From: Devosia sp.
Lineage (GTDB): Bacteria; Pseudomonadota; Alphaproteobacteria; Rhizobiales; Devosiaceae
DNA length: 6,274 nucleotides
NCBI GenBank assembly: GCA_028290245.1
Contig: JAQGKG010000049.1
Coordinates: forward strand, 1-6,274
Direction: 5' to 3'
The notes below the pieces were generated by a model. That model searched no databases and was not told the DNA's origin. It saw only the letters and a list, made by a program, of their open reading frames with translations. Positions within the stretch are counted from its first letter, which is position 1; every line of letters starts with the position of its first letter. Positions 1 through 6,274 of the stretch are shown here, one piece after another. The translations under genes and the position numbers were made by a program.

Positions 1-157
1 CGGCGCGCCGGGCGAGCTGCCACAGGGCGGCGAAACAGTGGTCGAATTCCCCAACAACCACCTGGGCTATGCCTACACCTGGTACGGCTTCGCCATCGTC
101 GCCGTGGTCATGCTGGTATATTGGATCTGGCGCGAGCGGGCCAACCGCAAAGCTTGA
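1..157 (+). CDS. surf1: SURF1 family cytochrome c oxidase assembly protein, C-terminal end only
   Basis: Only the last 51 codons are present, read from position 2 to the TGA at 155-157; the gene begins upstream of the window. SURF1 proteins are inner-membrane factors that help assemble heme-copper cytochrome c oxidase, probably at the heme a insertion step of subunit I. What is seen: the segment FPNNHLGYAYTWYGFA followed by a hydrophobic helix (about IVAVVMLVYWIW) and a short positively charged tail RERANRKA. The NNHL-x-YA-x-TW block just before the last membrane helix is the characteristic C-terminal signature of the family, and the positive tail fits a cytoplasmic C-terminus. In alphaproteobacteria surf1 usually follows cox genes, which would lie to the left. 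Family assignment rests on this short stretch alone but the motif is distinctive; whether the rest of the protein is intact cannot be judged. Confidence 0.85.
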   Translation, partial: GAPGELPQGGETVVEFPNNHLGYAYTWYGFAIVAVVMLVYWIWRERANRKA

Positions 158-175
158 GCCAGCAAACTTGCGGTT
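143..175 (+). repeat. Perfect 8+8 inverted repeat spanning the surf1 stop codon
   Basis: AACCGCAA at 143-150 is exactly complementary in reverse to TTGCGGTT at 168-175, with a 17-base loop that contains the surf1 TGA. A short inner GCT/AGC pairing (152-154 with 161-163) could extend the fold. In RNA this could form a hairpin at the 3' end of the surf1 message. No run of T follows (next bases are cagcgcctg), so it does not look like a standard intrinsic terminator; it could be a 3'-end stabilising hairpin, a weak terminator, or chance. Confidence 0.4.
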
Positions 176-226
176 CAGCGCCTGTTTGACTAGGTTGCAA
201 CAATTCTAAAAGGGCAGCTTTCCCGA

Positions 227-1621
227 ATGCAGTTTGTCTCTACGCGCGGCCAGGCGCCCGTGCTTGGCTTTTCCGACGCAGTTTTGGCGGGTCTGGCTTC
301 CGATGGCGGGCTCTATGTGCCGCAGACCTGGCCCCAGATCAGTGCCGCCGAAATCGCCGGTTTTGCCGGCAAGCCTTATGCCGATGTCGCCTATGACATC
401 ATCAGCCGCTTTGTCGGCGACGAAATCGCGCCCGCCAAGCTCAAGGCCATCCTCAACGACTCCTACGCCGTGTTCCGTCATCCATCGGTGACGCCGCTGG
501 TCGAGATCGAGCCAAATCATTTCGTGCTGGAGCTGTTCCACGGGCCCACGCTGGCGTTCAAGGACGTGGCCATGCAGTTCCTCAGCCGGGTGATGGATCA
601 CGTCCTGCTCGAACGCGGCCTCAAGGCGACCATCGTCGGCGCCACCTCGGGCGACACTGGCTCTGCCGCCATCGAGGCGTTCCGTGGGCGTGACACTACC
701 GACATTTTCATCCTGCATCCGCAGGGCCGCACCTCGGTGGTGCAGCGCCGGCAGATGACCACGGTGCTCGATCCCAACGTCCACAACATCGCCATTGATG
801 GCACGTTTGACGACTGTCAGGATATCGTCAAGGCGATGTTCAACAACCACAATTTCCGCGACCGCGTGCGCCTGTCGGGCGTCAACTCCATCAACTGGGG
901 TCGCATCGTCGCGCAGATCGTCTACTACTTCACGTCCGCGGTTTCGCTGGGCAGCCCGCATCGCAAGGTCAGCTTCACCGTGCCGACCGGCAATTTCGGT
1001 GACGTCTTCGCCGGCTATTGCGCCAAGGCCATGGGCCTCCCGATCGAAAAGCTGATCATTGCCACCAATGCCAATGACATCCTGCGCCGTACCATGGATA
1101 CCGGCCGCTACGAGATGAACGGCGTGGCGCCGACCATCAGCCCGTCGATGGACATCCAGATTTCGTCCAACTTCGAACGCCTGCTGTTTGAGAGCGCCGG
1201 GCGCGATGCATCGGCTGTCATGCGCATGATGGACGGCCTTAAGCAATCCGGTGGCTTTGCCGTACCAGAGAACGCCCTGGCCGCCATCCGCCGCGACTTC
1301 GCTGCCGGCACCACTGGCGAGGCCGAGACCAAGGCGACGATTTCGATGACTCTGAGGGCCGCCGGCTATCTGCTCGATCCGCATACGGCCGTCGGCGTCA
1401 ATGTCGCCCGCCATCAGGCCCATGGCGCAACACCTATGATCACCCTGGGCACCGCCCATCCGGCAAAATTCCCGGCCGCGGTGCACGAAGCGACCGGCTT
1501 TGAGCCATCGCTGCCGACCTGGCTGGCCGATTTGCATGCGCGCGAAGAACGCTTCAGCGTGCTTCCTAACGATCAGTCTGCCATTGAAGATTTCATTTCA
1601 GCGCGTACGCGCGTTGCCTGA
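227..1621 (+). CDS. thrC: Threonine synthase
   Basis: This 464-residue cytoplasmic PLP enzyme converts O-phospho-L-homoserine and water to L-threonine and phosphate, the last step of threonine synthesis. The N-terminus MQFVSTRGQAP..LASDGGLYVP is typical of the family and fixes the ATG at 227. The PLP-lysine motif HGPTLAFKD gives Lys112 as the Schiff-base residue. The SGDTGSAA loop (about 141-148), SGVNSINWGRIVAQ (217-230) and VPTGNFGDVFAGY (252-264, phosphate-binding glycine loop) follow in the expected order, and PSMDIQISSNFERLLFE lies near 306-322. The length fits the longer threonine synthase type common in alphaproteobacteria (E. coli ThrC is shorter, about 430). The frame is intact. The ribosome site is modest: AAAAGGG at 208-214, 12 bases before the ATG. 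The 69-base gap upstream has no ATG-initiated leader peptide with Thr/Ile codons, so E. coli-style thr attenuation is not visible. It is followed 54 bases later by the M16 peptidase gene, probably in the same operon. Confidence 0.97.
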   Translation: MQFVSTRGQAPVLGFSDAVLAGLASDGGLYVPQTWPQISAAEIAGFAGKPYADVAYDIISRFVGDEIAPAKLKAILNDSYAVFRHPSVTPLVEIEPNHFVLELFHGPTLAFKDVAMQFLSRVMDHVLLERGLKATIVGATSGDTGSAAIEAFRGRDTTDIFILHPQGRTSVVQRRQMTTVLDPNVHNIAIDGTFDDCQDIVKAMFNNHNFRDRVRLSGVNSINWGRIVAQIVYYFTSAVSLGSPHRKVSFTVPTGNFGDVFAGYCAKAMGLPIEKLIIATNANDILRRTMDTGRYEMNGVAPTISPSMDIQISSNFERLLFESAGRDASAVMRMMDGLKQSGGFAVPENALAAIRRDFAAGTTGEAETKATISMTLRAAGYLLDPHTAVGVNVARHQAHGATPMITLGTAHPAKFPAAVHEATGFEPSLPTWLADLHAREERFSVLPNDQSAIEDFISARTRVA

Positions 1622-1660
1622 CGAATTCGAGCGCCGGCGGTCGCATGACTGTGTGGCCTC

Positions 1661-1669
1661 GGGGAGGAG
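1661..1669 (+). promoter_or_regulatory. Strong Shine-Dalgarno site that fixes the GTG start of the M16 peptidase
   Basis: GGGGAGGAG lies 6 bases before the GTG at 1676. There is no in-frame ATG nearby, and an in-frame TGA at 1646-1648 closes the frame upstream, so this site together with the N-terminal sequence decides the GTG start. Confidence 0.85.
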
Positions 1670-1675
1670 CCTAGC

Positions 1676-2938
1676 GTGAGCGTACAATCGACGACCCTGG
1701 ACAACGGCATGGTGGTGCTCACCGACGACATGCCGCATCTCGAAAGTGCATCGCTTGGCGTCTGGGTGAAAGCCGGCGCCCGCAGCGAGCGCAAGACCGA
1801 GCACGGCATTTCGCATCTGCTCGAGCACATGGCCTTCAAGGGCACCACCTCGCGCACCTCGCTGCAGATCGCTGAAGCCATCGAGAACGTCGGCGGCGAT
1901 CTCAATGCCGCGACCTCAATCGAGCACACCGGCTATTTCGCCCGCGTGCTGAAAGACGACGTGGTTCTGGCCGCCGACATCCTGTCGGACATATTGCAGA
2001 ATTCGCTATTCGACGAGGACGAGCTGACCCGCGAGAAGCAGGTCATCGTCCAGGAAATTGGCGCAGCGCGCGACAATCCCGACGATCATGTCTTCGACCT
2101 GTTTCAGGCGGCGGCCTTCCCGACGCAGCCGATCGGCCGGACCATTCTGGGCACCGTCGATTCGGTGCGCGACATTACGGCCGACACCGTCCGCAAATAC
2201 ATGAACCGCAACTATGTCGGCGACCACATGGTCATCGCCGCAGCCGGTAGCGTCGATCATGAAGGCTTGGTCGAAGTGGCGCGCGAACGCTTTGCCGATC
2301 TCAAGCCCAATGGCGCCCCGGCGCCGCAGCGCGCTGAGTATCAGGGCGGCGAAGAACGGCTGATCTCCGAACACGAGCAGGCACACATCGTCATCGGCTT
2401 CGAAGGCCGGGCCTATAACGCCGACGGCTTCTATGCCGCGCAGGTGCTGGCTTCGATCTTGGGGGGCGGCATGAGCTCGCGCCTGTTTCAGGAAGTCCGC
2501 GAAAAGCGTGGCCTGTGCTACTCGGTCTATTCGTTCCACTGGGCCTTCGCCGATAGTGGCGTGTTTGGCGTAGCGGCAGCGACCGGCGAAGACGAGGTGG
2601 CCGATCTGGTCCCTGTCGTGCTCGACGAACTCAAGCGCGCTACCGAAAGCATCACAGAAGACGAAGTGATCCGCGTTCGCAACCAGATCCGCGCCGGCTT
2701 GCTGATGTCGCTGGAAAGCCCGTCTGCCCGCGCTGGTCAGCTTGCCCGCCAGCAAATCCTGTGGGGCCGCCCGATCCCCATGCTGGAAACGGTGGAGCGC
2801 ATCAACGCCATCACCACCCAGCGCGTGCAGGATGTGGCCGAGCAGATTTTCACCAAAGGTATTCCGACGCTGGCGGGTATCGGTCCGATCGGCAATTTGC
2901 CCGATCTGGGCGCCATCAGCGACCACCTGAAGCGCTGA
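1676..2938 (+). CDS. M16 family zinc metallopeptidase (pitrilysin / mitochondrial processing peptidase beta-like)
   Basis: A 420-residue protein of the M16B type, the single-chain bacterial relatives of the mitochondrial processing peptidase beta subunit. The inverted zinc motif HxxEH is HLLEH at residues 47-51 (zinc ligands His47 and His51, catalytic base Glu50). The third ligand is Glu127 in VIVQEIGAARDNPDD, at the spacing known for the family. The C-terminal half has the second M16 domain with SSRLFQEVREKRGLCYSVYS (267-286); Arg278 and Tyr285 match the R-x6-Y pair that contacts substrate in M16 enzymes. Having both sites in one chain of about 420 residues suggests an active protease that works as a homodimer (family knowledge, not shown here). 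No signal peptide or membrane helix is seen, so it is probably cytoplasmic. The GTG start is supported by GGGGAGGAG 6 bases upstream. The natural substrate cannot be told from sequence. It lies between thrC and the GNAT gene (15-base gap), most likely in one transcript. Confidence 0.95.
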   Translation: MSVQSTTLDNGMVVLTDDMPHLESASLGVWVKAGARSERKTEHGISHLLEHMAFKGTTSRTSLQIAEAIENVGGDLNAATSIEHTGYFARVLKDDVVLAADILSDILQNSLFDEDELTREKQVIVQEIGAARDNPDDHVFDLFQAAAFPTQPIGRTILGTVDSVRDITADTVRKYMNRNYVGDHMVIAAAGSVDHEGLVEVARERFADLKPNGAPAPQRAEYQGGEERLISEHEQAHIVIGFEGRAYNADGFYAAQVLASILGGGMSSRLFQEVREKRGLCYSVYSFHWAFADSGVFGVAAATGEDEVADLVPVVLDELKRATESITEDEVIRVRNQIRAGLLMSLESPSARAGQLARQQILWGRPIPMLETVERINAITTQRVQDVAEQIFTKGIPTLAGIGPIGNLPDLGAISDHLKR

Positions 2939-2953
2939 GGCGGCTAGTCCACC

Positions 2954-3565
2954 ATGCCATGGCCCTGGTCATCCCCCGCTCCCCTGATCGCGCTGCGTGG
3001 GCAGCGCGTCATGCTGCGCCTGCCGCAGATGAGCGATTATGATGCCTGGTACCAGCTCCGCCATTCCAGCCGCGACTTCCTGAAACCGTTCGAGCCACGC
3101 TGGACCGAAGCCGATCTGGGCCGACGGGTGTTTGCCATGCGGGTCAAGCGGGCCCGCATCGAGGCGGAGGAGGGGACCGATTATTCATTCTTCATTTTCC
3201 TGACCGAGGGCACCCAGCAAACGTTGGTGGGCGGCGTAACCCTGTCAAATATCCGGCGCCGCGCAGCACAGTTCGTCAATCTCGGCTACTGGATGGGCCA
3301 GCAGTTTGCCGGCAAGGGCCTGATGACCGAGGCGGTCGCGGCAAGCCTGCCGTTCGTGTTCGATACCCTTGACCTGCACAGAATCCATGCGGCTTTCCTG
3401 CCGGGAAATATGGCGTCGCGCCGCGTGCTGGAGAAAAACCACTTCGTCGAAGAAGGGTTTGCCGAGAGCTATCTGCAGATCAACGGACGCTGGGAAGACC
3501 ATGTGCTGTTCGGCCTGACCCGTGAGCGCTACGAGATCGGGCGCTACACCGGACGTCGCGTTTAA
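2954..3565 (+). CDS. GNAT family N-acetyltransferase, RimJ/RimL-like
   Basis: A 203-residue single-domain acetyltransferase that moves an acetyl group from acetyl-CoA to an amino group. It resembles the RimJ/RimL group, which acetylates N-terminal Ala or Ser of ribosomal proteins; its true acceptor here is unknown, so no symbol is given. Seen in order: an N-terminal strand and helix with RGQRVMLRLPQMSDYDAW (about 15-32), the central beta strand VGGVTLSNI (92-100), NLGYWMGQQFAGKGLMTEAV (109-128) containing the acetyl-CoA pyrophosphate-binding Q/RxxGxG/A motif (Gln117, Gly120, Gly122), then HRIHAAFLPGNMASRRVLEKNHF (142-164), the usual C-terminal GNAT motif with the Asn-x-x-Ser region. The ATG at 2954 is chosen because a start at Met20 (3011) would remove the first strand. 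The ribosome site is weak (GAGG at 2937-2940 overlapping the M16 stop), which suggests translation coupled to the upstream gene, 15 bases away. Confident for family, low for substrate. Confidence 0.93.
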   Translation: MPWPWSSPAPLIALRGQRVMLRLPQMSDYDAWYQLRHSSRDFLKPFEPRWTEADLGRRVFAMRVKRARIEAEEGTDYSFFIFLTEGTQQTLVGGVTLSNIRRRAAQFVNLGYWMGQQFAGKGLMTEAVAASLPFVFDTLDLHRIHAAFLPGNMASRRVLEKNHFVEEGFAESYLQINGRWEDHVLFGLTRERYEIGRYTGRRV

Positions 3566-3650
3566 ACCTTGTGGCCATTCGGCAACAGTCTGCTAACCTT
3601 GTCGTAAGCGTCAATCCCCGCTACCAAAGCGTGCTCCCGCCAAGAGGATG

Positions 3651-3666
3651 CCGTCGCAAGGCGCGG
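3651..3666 (+). terminator. Small GC-rich hairpin, possible weak terminator
   Basis: CCGTCGC (3651-3657), loop AAG, then GCGCGG (3661-3666) can pair over six base pairs with one bulged T. It is followed by tcacttcttcg, which is only loosely T-rich. It sits 85 bases after the GNAT stop and before the next gene, the right place to end the thrC-M16-GNAT transcript, but the T-tract is poor. Chance is a real alternative in GC-rich DNA. Confidence 0.25.
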
Positions 3667-3693
3667 TCACTTCTTCGAACATTGCTTTGGGCG

Positions 3694-3725
3694 TTGCCAC
3701 AATGAAGCCTACCGCAGGATATAAT
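3694..3725 (+). promoter_or_regulatory. Candidate promoter of the 7TM-PAS-GGDEF-EAL gene
   Basis: A perfect TATAAT at 3720-3725 stands out in an otherwise GC-rich region. A TTGCCA at 3694-3699 resembles a -35 element, but the spacer is 20 bases, longer than the usual 16-18, so the -35 assignment is doubtful. If the -10 is real, transcription would start near 3732, almost at the ATG at 3734, implying a leaderless or nearly leaderless mRNA. The rest of the 168-base gap (3566-3733) shows only the hairpin at 3651 and a short repeated AACCTTGT (3565-3572 and 3595-3602); I see no small gene in it. Confidence 0.35.
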
Positions 3726-3733
3726 CGCCCCTG

Positions 3734-6274
3734 ATGCGCCACCTCTTTGCACTTGCGATGTGTCTTGCGTTCGCGCTGGGCGCCATGGCCCCAGCCGCCG
3801 CTTTTGAAGTTATTTCCGTCCCCGAAGACGTCAACGCCGTGAATCTGAGCGACGTGGTTGAGATTCAGCCCGGCCCAGAGGGGCGCGTTCAGCTATCCAC
3901 CGCGCCGGGCGAGGATGGCATCATTCGCCGCATCGAAGTTTTGGCCAGCCAGCAGGGCACCACGCCGAATTTTGCGCTGTTCGCGCTGCGTAACGAGGGC
4001 GACCAACAGATCGAACGCCTGCTCGTGGCGCCATTCTTCCGCCTGCCTGGCTCCGGCATTTTCCAGCCCGATCTCGGCTCCGAACGCCTGAGCGCCCTGA
4101 CCCCTAGCGCCGGCATTCGTCCGGTCCGCCTCGTCGATAGCGAAGCCGATGTGTTCGAGGTGACGCTCGACCCCGGCGCCACGGTGACTTTCGTGGCCGA
4201 ACTCGCGGGCGCCCAACTGCCCGAACTCTATCTGTGGCAGCCCAACGCCTACCGCGACTATGTGAACTCGTTCACGCTGTTCCGCGGCGTGGTGTTGGGC
4301 GTTGCCTCGCTGGCCGCGATATTTTTGACCATTATGTTTGTGGTCAAGGGCCGCGGCGTGTTCCCGGCGACCGCGGCTTTTGCCTGGGCGGTGCTGGCGT
4401 ACCTGTTGATCGATTTTGGTGTGCTTGGCCGTATTCTCGGCCTGCCAGCAGGTGGCGTGCAGCCTTTGCGTGCAGCGGCCGAGGCGGGCATAGCCACGAC
4501 TCTGGCTGGGTTCCTGTTTATCTATCTCAACCTGCATCGCTGGCATCTGCGCTTTATCCATCTGGCGCTTGGCCTCGCGGCGCTGTTCCTGGCGCTGTTC
4601 GGCTTTGCCTTCTTCCAGCCCGCCATAGCCGCATCCATCGCGCGGCTGGTGCTGGCCTTGCTCGGCGTCTCCGGCTTCTTCCTGATCCTATTGCTGGCCT
4701 TGCGTGGCTACGATCGAGCCGTGCTGCTGGTGCCGACCTGGATCATCCTGATCGCCTGGCTATTTTATTCCTGGCTGGTGCTGTCCGGTCAGGTCTCCAA
4801 CGACGTGGCCCAACCTGCCGTCGGAGGCGGCCTCGTGCTCATCGTCATGTTGCTCGGTTTTACCGCAGTGCAGCACGCCTTCTCGGAAGGGCAGGTGTCT
4901 ATCGGCACGCTGTCGGAAGTCGAGCGCCGCGCCCTGGCGCTTACCGGCTCCGGCGATTTCGTGTTCGACTGGAATATCGAGCGTGACCGCGTTTCCGTCA
5001 GCGATGAACTGGCGACCCGTCTCGGCGAAAAACGCGGTGCGCTGCGCGGTGCCATCAAGCGCTGGCTTGACCGCGTCCATCCCGATGACCGCGACCGCTT
5101 CCGTACGGCCTTCGATACGCTGGTCGAACTGCGTCGCGGCAAGGTTTCCTCTGACATGCGGATTGCCAGCCACGATGGCAGCTATCGCAGCTTCCGCATG
5201 CGGGTAAAGCCGGTGCTAGGCGGCGATGGCCAGGTCAACCGCATCGTCGGCACACTGCAGGACGTCACCGAAGACCGCGCCTCGCGCGAGCGCCTGCTGC
5301 ACGACGCCGTGCACGATAGCCTGACCGGCCTGCCCAACCGCATGCTGTTCCTCGACCGGTTGGAGCGCGCCCTGGTGCGTGCCCGCACACCGGGCGGCAC
5401 CAAGCCTGCGGTGTTCCTGATCGATATCGACCGCTTCATGGAGCTCGAAGAACGCATCGGTCACTCCGCCGCCGACTCGGTGCTGCTGGCGATTTCCCGC
5501 CGCATCGCCCGCATTATGCGTCCGCTCGATACCGTGGCCCGTGTCACCGGCGACCAGTTCGCGGTGATTCTCGCCTCCGAGCAGGCGGCTGGCAAGATCG
5601 CCGAAACCGCCGAGCAAATCCGCAAGGCGCTCAAGGCCCCGTTCAACTTCGGCGACCGCGACCTGACGCTATCCTGCTCCATCGGCGTCACCATCTATGA
5701 CAGCAATCCGGCCACGGCTGCCGACGTGCTGCGCGATGCCGAACTAGCCATGTATTACGCCAAGCGCCTGGGCGGCGACCGCATCGAGGCCTATCGCGCC
5801 TCGGCCCGCTCCATTGCTGCCTACAACCGCGCCAGCGAGGAAGACCTCGAGCGCGGCATGTCGCAGGGCGAGCTACAGGTACAGTTCCAGCCCGTCATGG
5901 ACATGATTTCGGGCAAGATCGCCGGTGCCGAGGCGCTGATGCGCTGGCTGCACCCGACGCGCGGCCCGGTGGCGCCGACTGAATTCATCGCGCTGGCCGA
6001 ACGCTCCGGCCAGATCGAGCGTCTGGGACGCATCGCCTTCGAACAGGCCGCCTTCCAGATGCGCGACTGGATGACCACCATGCCCGGCCTGTCCGAGGAG
6101 TTCTTTATCTCGGTCAACATGTCGCCTAGCCAGTTGGCGGCCAAGAACCTGCTCAACGAAATGCGGGCGGTGATCGAGCAAAATCCCGGCATTGCCAGCC
6201 ATCTAAAGCTCGAGTTGACCGAGTCGCAGGTGATGACCAATCCGGAACACTCGGCATATATGCTCGATGCACTG
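3734..6274 (+). CDS. Membrane c-di-GMP signalling protein: periplasmic domain, 7 TM, PAS, degenerate GGDEF, EAL (3' end outside window)
   Basis: An uninterrupted frame of 847 codons, still open at the window's edge. Visible order: signal peptide 1-23 (MRHLF.., hydrophobic core, APAAA then Phe24); periplasmic, probably beta-rich domain about 24-183; seven hydrophobic helices at about 184-204, 210-231, 248-267, 274-293, 302-322, 330-350 and 362-381, an arrangement like 7TMR-DISM receptors; cytoplasmic PAS about 400-515 (RVHPDDRDRF at 447-456, VGTLQDVTEDR at 505-515); GGDEF about 523-690 (HDSLTGLPNR at 527-536, DIDRF at 564-568, AMYYAKRLGGDR at 672-683); EAL from about 704 (EALMR at 733-737, SVNMS with Asn795, LELTES with Glu827). 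The GGDEF signature is TGDQF (605-609), so cyclase activity is doubtful; RPLD at 596-599 matches the RxxD inhibitory site. The EAL residues seen are those of active c-di-GMP phosphodiesterases, but the DDFG and later residues (about 100 more) are missing. The ATG at 3734 is kept because later ATGs (Met9, Met18) would ruin the signal peptide; no well-placed Shine-Dalgarno exists. Likely role: PAS/periplasm-regulated phosphodiesterase. Confidence 0.93.
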   Translation, partial: MRHLFALAMCLAFALGAMAPAAAFEVISVPEDVNAVNLSDVVEIQPGPEGRVQLSTAPGEDGIIRRIEVLASQQGTTPNFALFALRNEGDQQIERLLVAPFFRLPGSGIFQPDLGSERLSALTPSAGIRPVRLVDSEADVFEVTLDPGATVTFVAELAGAQLPELYLWQPNAYRDYVNSFTLFRGVVLGVASLAAIFLTIMFVVKGRGVFPATAAFAWAVLAYLLIDFGVLGRILGLPAGGVQPLRAAAEAGIATTLAGFLFIYLNLHRWHLRFIHLALGLAALFLALFGFAFFQPAIAASIARLVLALLGVSGFFLILLLALRGYDRAVLLVPTWIILIAWLFYSWLVLSGQVSNDVAQPAVGGGLVLIVMLLGFTAVQHAFSEGQVSIGTLSEVERRALALTGSGDFVFDWNIERDRVSVSDELATRLGEKRGALRGAIKRWLDRVHPDDRDRFRTAFDTLVELRRGKVSSDMRIASHDGSYRSFRMRVKPVLGGDGQVNRIVGTLQDVTEDRASRERLLHDAVHDSLTGLPNRMLFLDRLERALVRARTPGGTKPAVFLIDIDRFMELEERIGHSAADSVLLAISRRIARIMRPLDTVARVTGDQFAVILASEQAAGKIAETAEQIRKALKAPFNFGDRDLTLSCSIGVTIYDSNPATAADVLRDAELAMYYAKRLGGDRIEAYRASARSIAAYNRASEEDLERGMSQGELQVQFQPVMDMISGKIAGAEALMRWLHPTRGPVAPTEFIALAERSGQIERLGRIAFEQAAFQMRDWMTTMPGLSEEFFISVNMSPSQLAAKNLLNEMRAVIEQNPGIASHLKLELTESQVMTNPEHSAYMLDAL

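Noticed and set aside
186..214. TTGACT at 186-191 as a -35 element for thrC
   Set aside because: No acceptable -10 lies 16-18 bases downstream; the nearest A/T-rich match, TCTAAA at 205-210, has a spacer of only 13.
158..226. Threonine attenuator or riboswitch upstream of thrC
   Set aside because: The gap is only 69 bases, has no ATG-started leader peptide with Thr/Ile codons, and shows no terminator/antiterminator pair.
206..1537. Open frame of 443 codons on the - strand, opposite thrC
   Set aside because: It mirrors the thrC codon phase in GC-rich DNA, has low-complexity His/Arg/Gly-rich content with no recognisable motif, and thrC on the + strand is certain.
1645..1674. Nine-codon ORF (ATG to TAG, MTVWPRGGA) just before the M16 start
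   Set aside because: No ribosome site of its own is evident and it contains the M16 Shine-Dalgarno; most simply a chance reading through it.
2006..2926. Open frame of 306 codons on the - strand, opposite the M16 gene
   Set aside because: Typical antisense shadow of a GC-rich gene; no domain motif, and the + strand has all M16 catalytic residues.
3893..4561. - strand (222 codons) and + strand (4234-4986, 250 codons) open frames within the first half of the signalling gene
   Set aside because: Both lack recognisable motifs and are Arg/Ala/His-rich. The + frame starting at 3734 gives a signal peptide, seven membrane helices and a continuous PAS-GGDEF-EAL protein, so these are shadows.

Overview
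The window is GC-rich DNA with strong G/C preference at third codon positions. All recognisable genes lie on the + strand and it is tightly packed. Protein style and gene order (SURF1, threonine synthase, M16 peptidase, RimJ/RimL-like GNAT, then a membrane GGDEF-EAL protein) point to a chromosomal region of an alphaproteobacterium of the order Hyphomicrobiales (Rhizobiales), perhaps close to Devosia. The genus is a guess from protein flavour; the class is fairly safe. I see no mobile elements, CRISPR arrays, tRNA or rRNA genes, or signs of recent transfer.

Layout. Positions 1-157 are the last codons of a SURF1-type cytochrome oxidase assembly protein. A 69-base gap follows, holding no leader ORF but starting with a perfect 8+8 inverted repeat that straddles the SURF1 stop. 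Then come thrC (227-1621), an M16 zinc peptidase (GTG start at 1676, strong Shine-Dalgarno, to 2938) and a GNAT acetyltransferase (2954-3565). The gaps between these three are 54 and 15 bases, so they are probably co-transcribed. A 168-base non-coding gap (3566-3733) contains a weak hairpin and a perfect TATAAT. From 3734 to the window's edge runs one uninterrupted 847-codon reading frame with no stop: signal peptide, periplasmic domain, seven membrane helices, PAS, a degenerate GGDEF domain, and the first part of an EAL domain. It is the largest gene here and is cut off at its 3' end.

How the genes fit together. The first four are housekeeping-type genes (respiratory enzyme assembly, last step of threonine synthesis, peptide processing, protein or small-molecule acetylation) with no obvious shared pathway. 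The last gene is a separate signalling unit that probably senses something in the periplasm or membrane and controls cyclic di-GMP. Its first 60% is the least ordinary part of the window: an unrecognised periplasmic domain, a GGDEF domain whose signature reads TGDQF with altered substrate-site residues but an RxxD inhibitory-site motif still present, and a possible leaderless start. I found no convincing wholly new system; the points worth following are all in or just before this gene.
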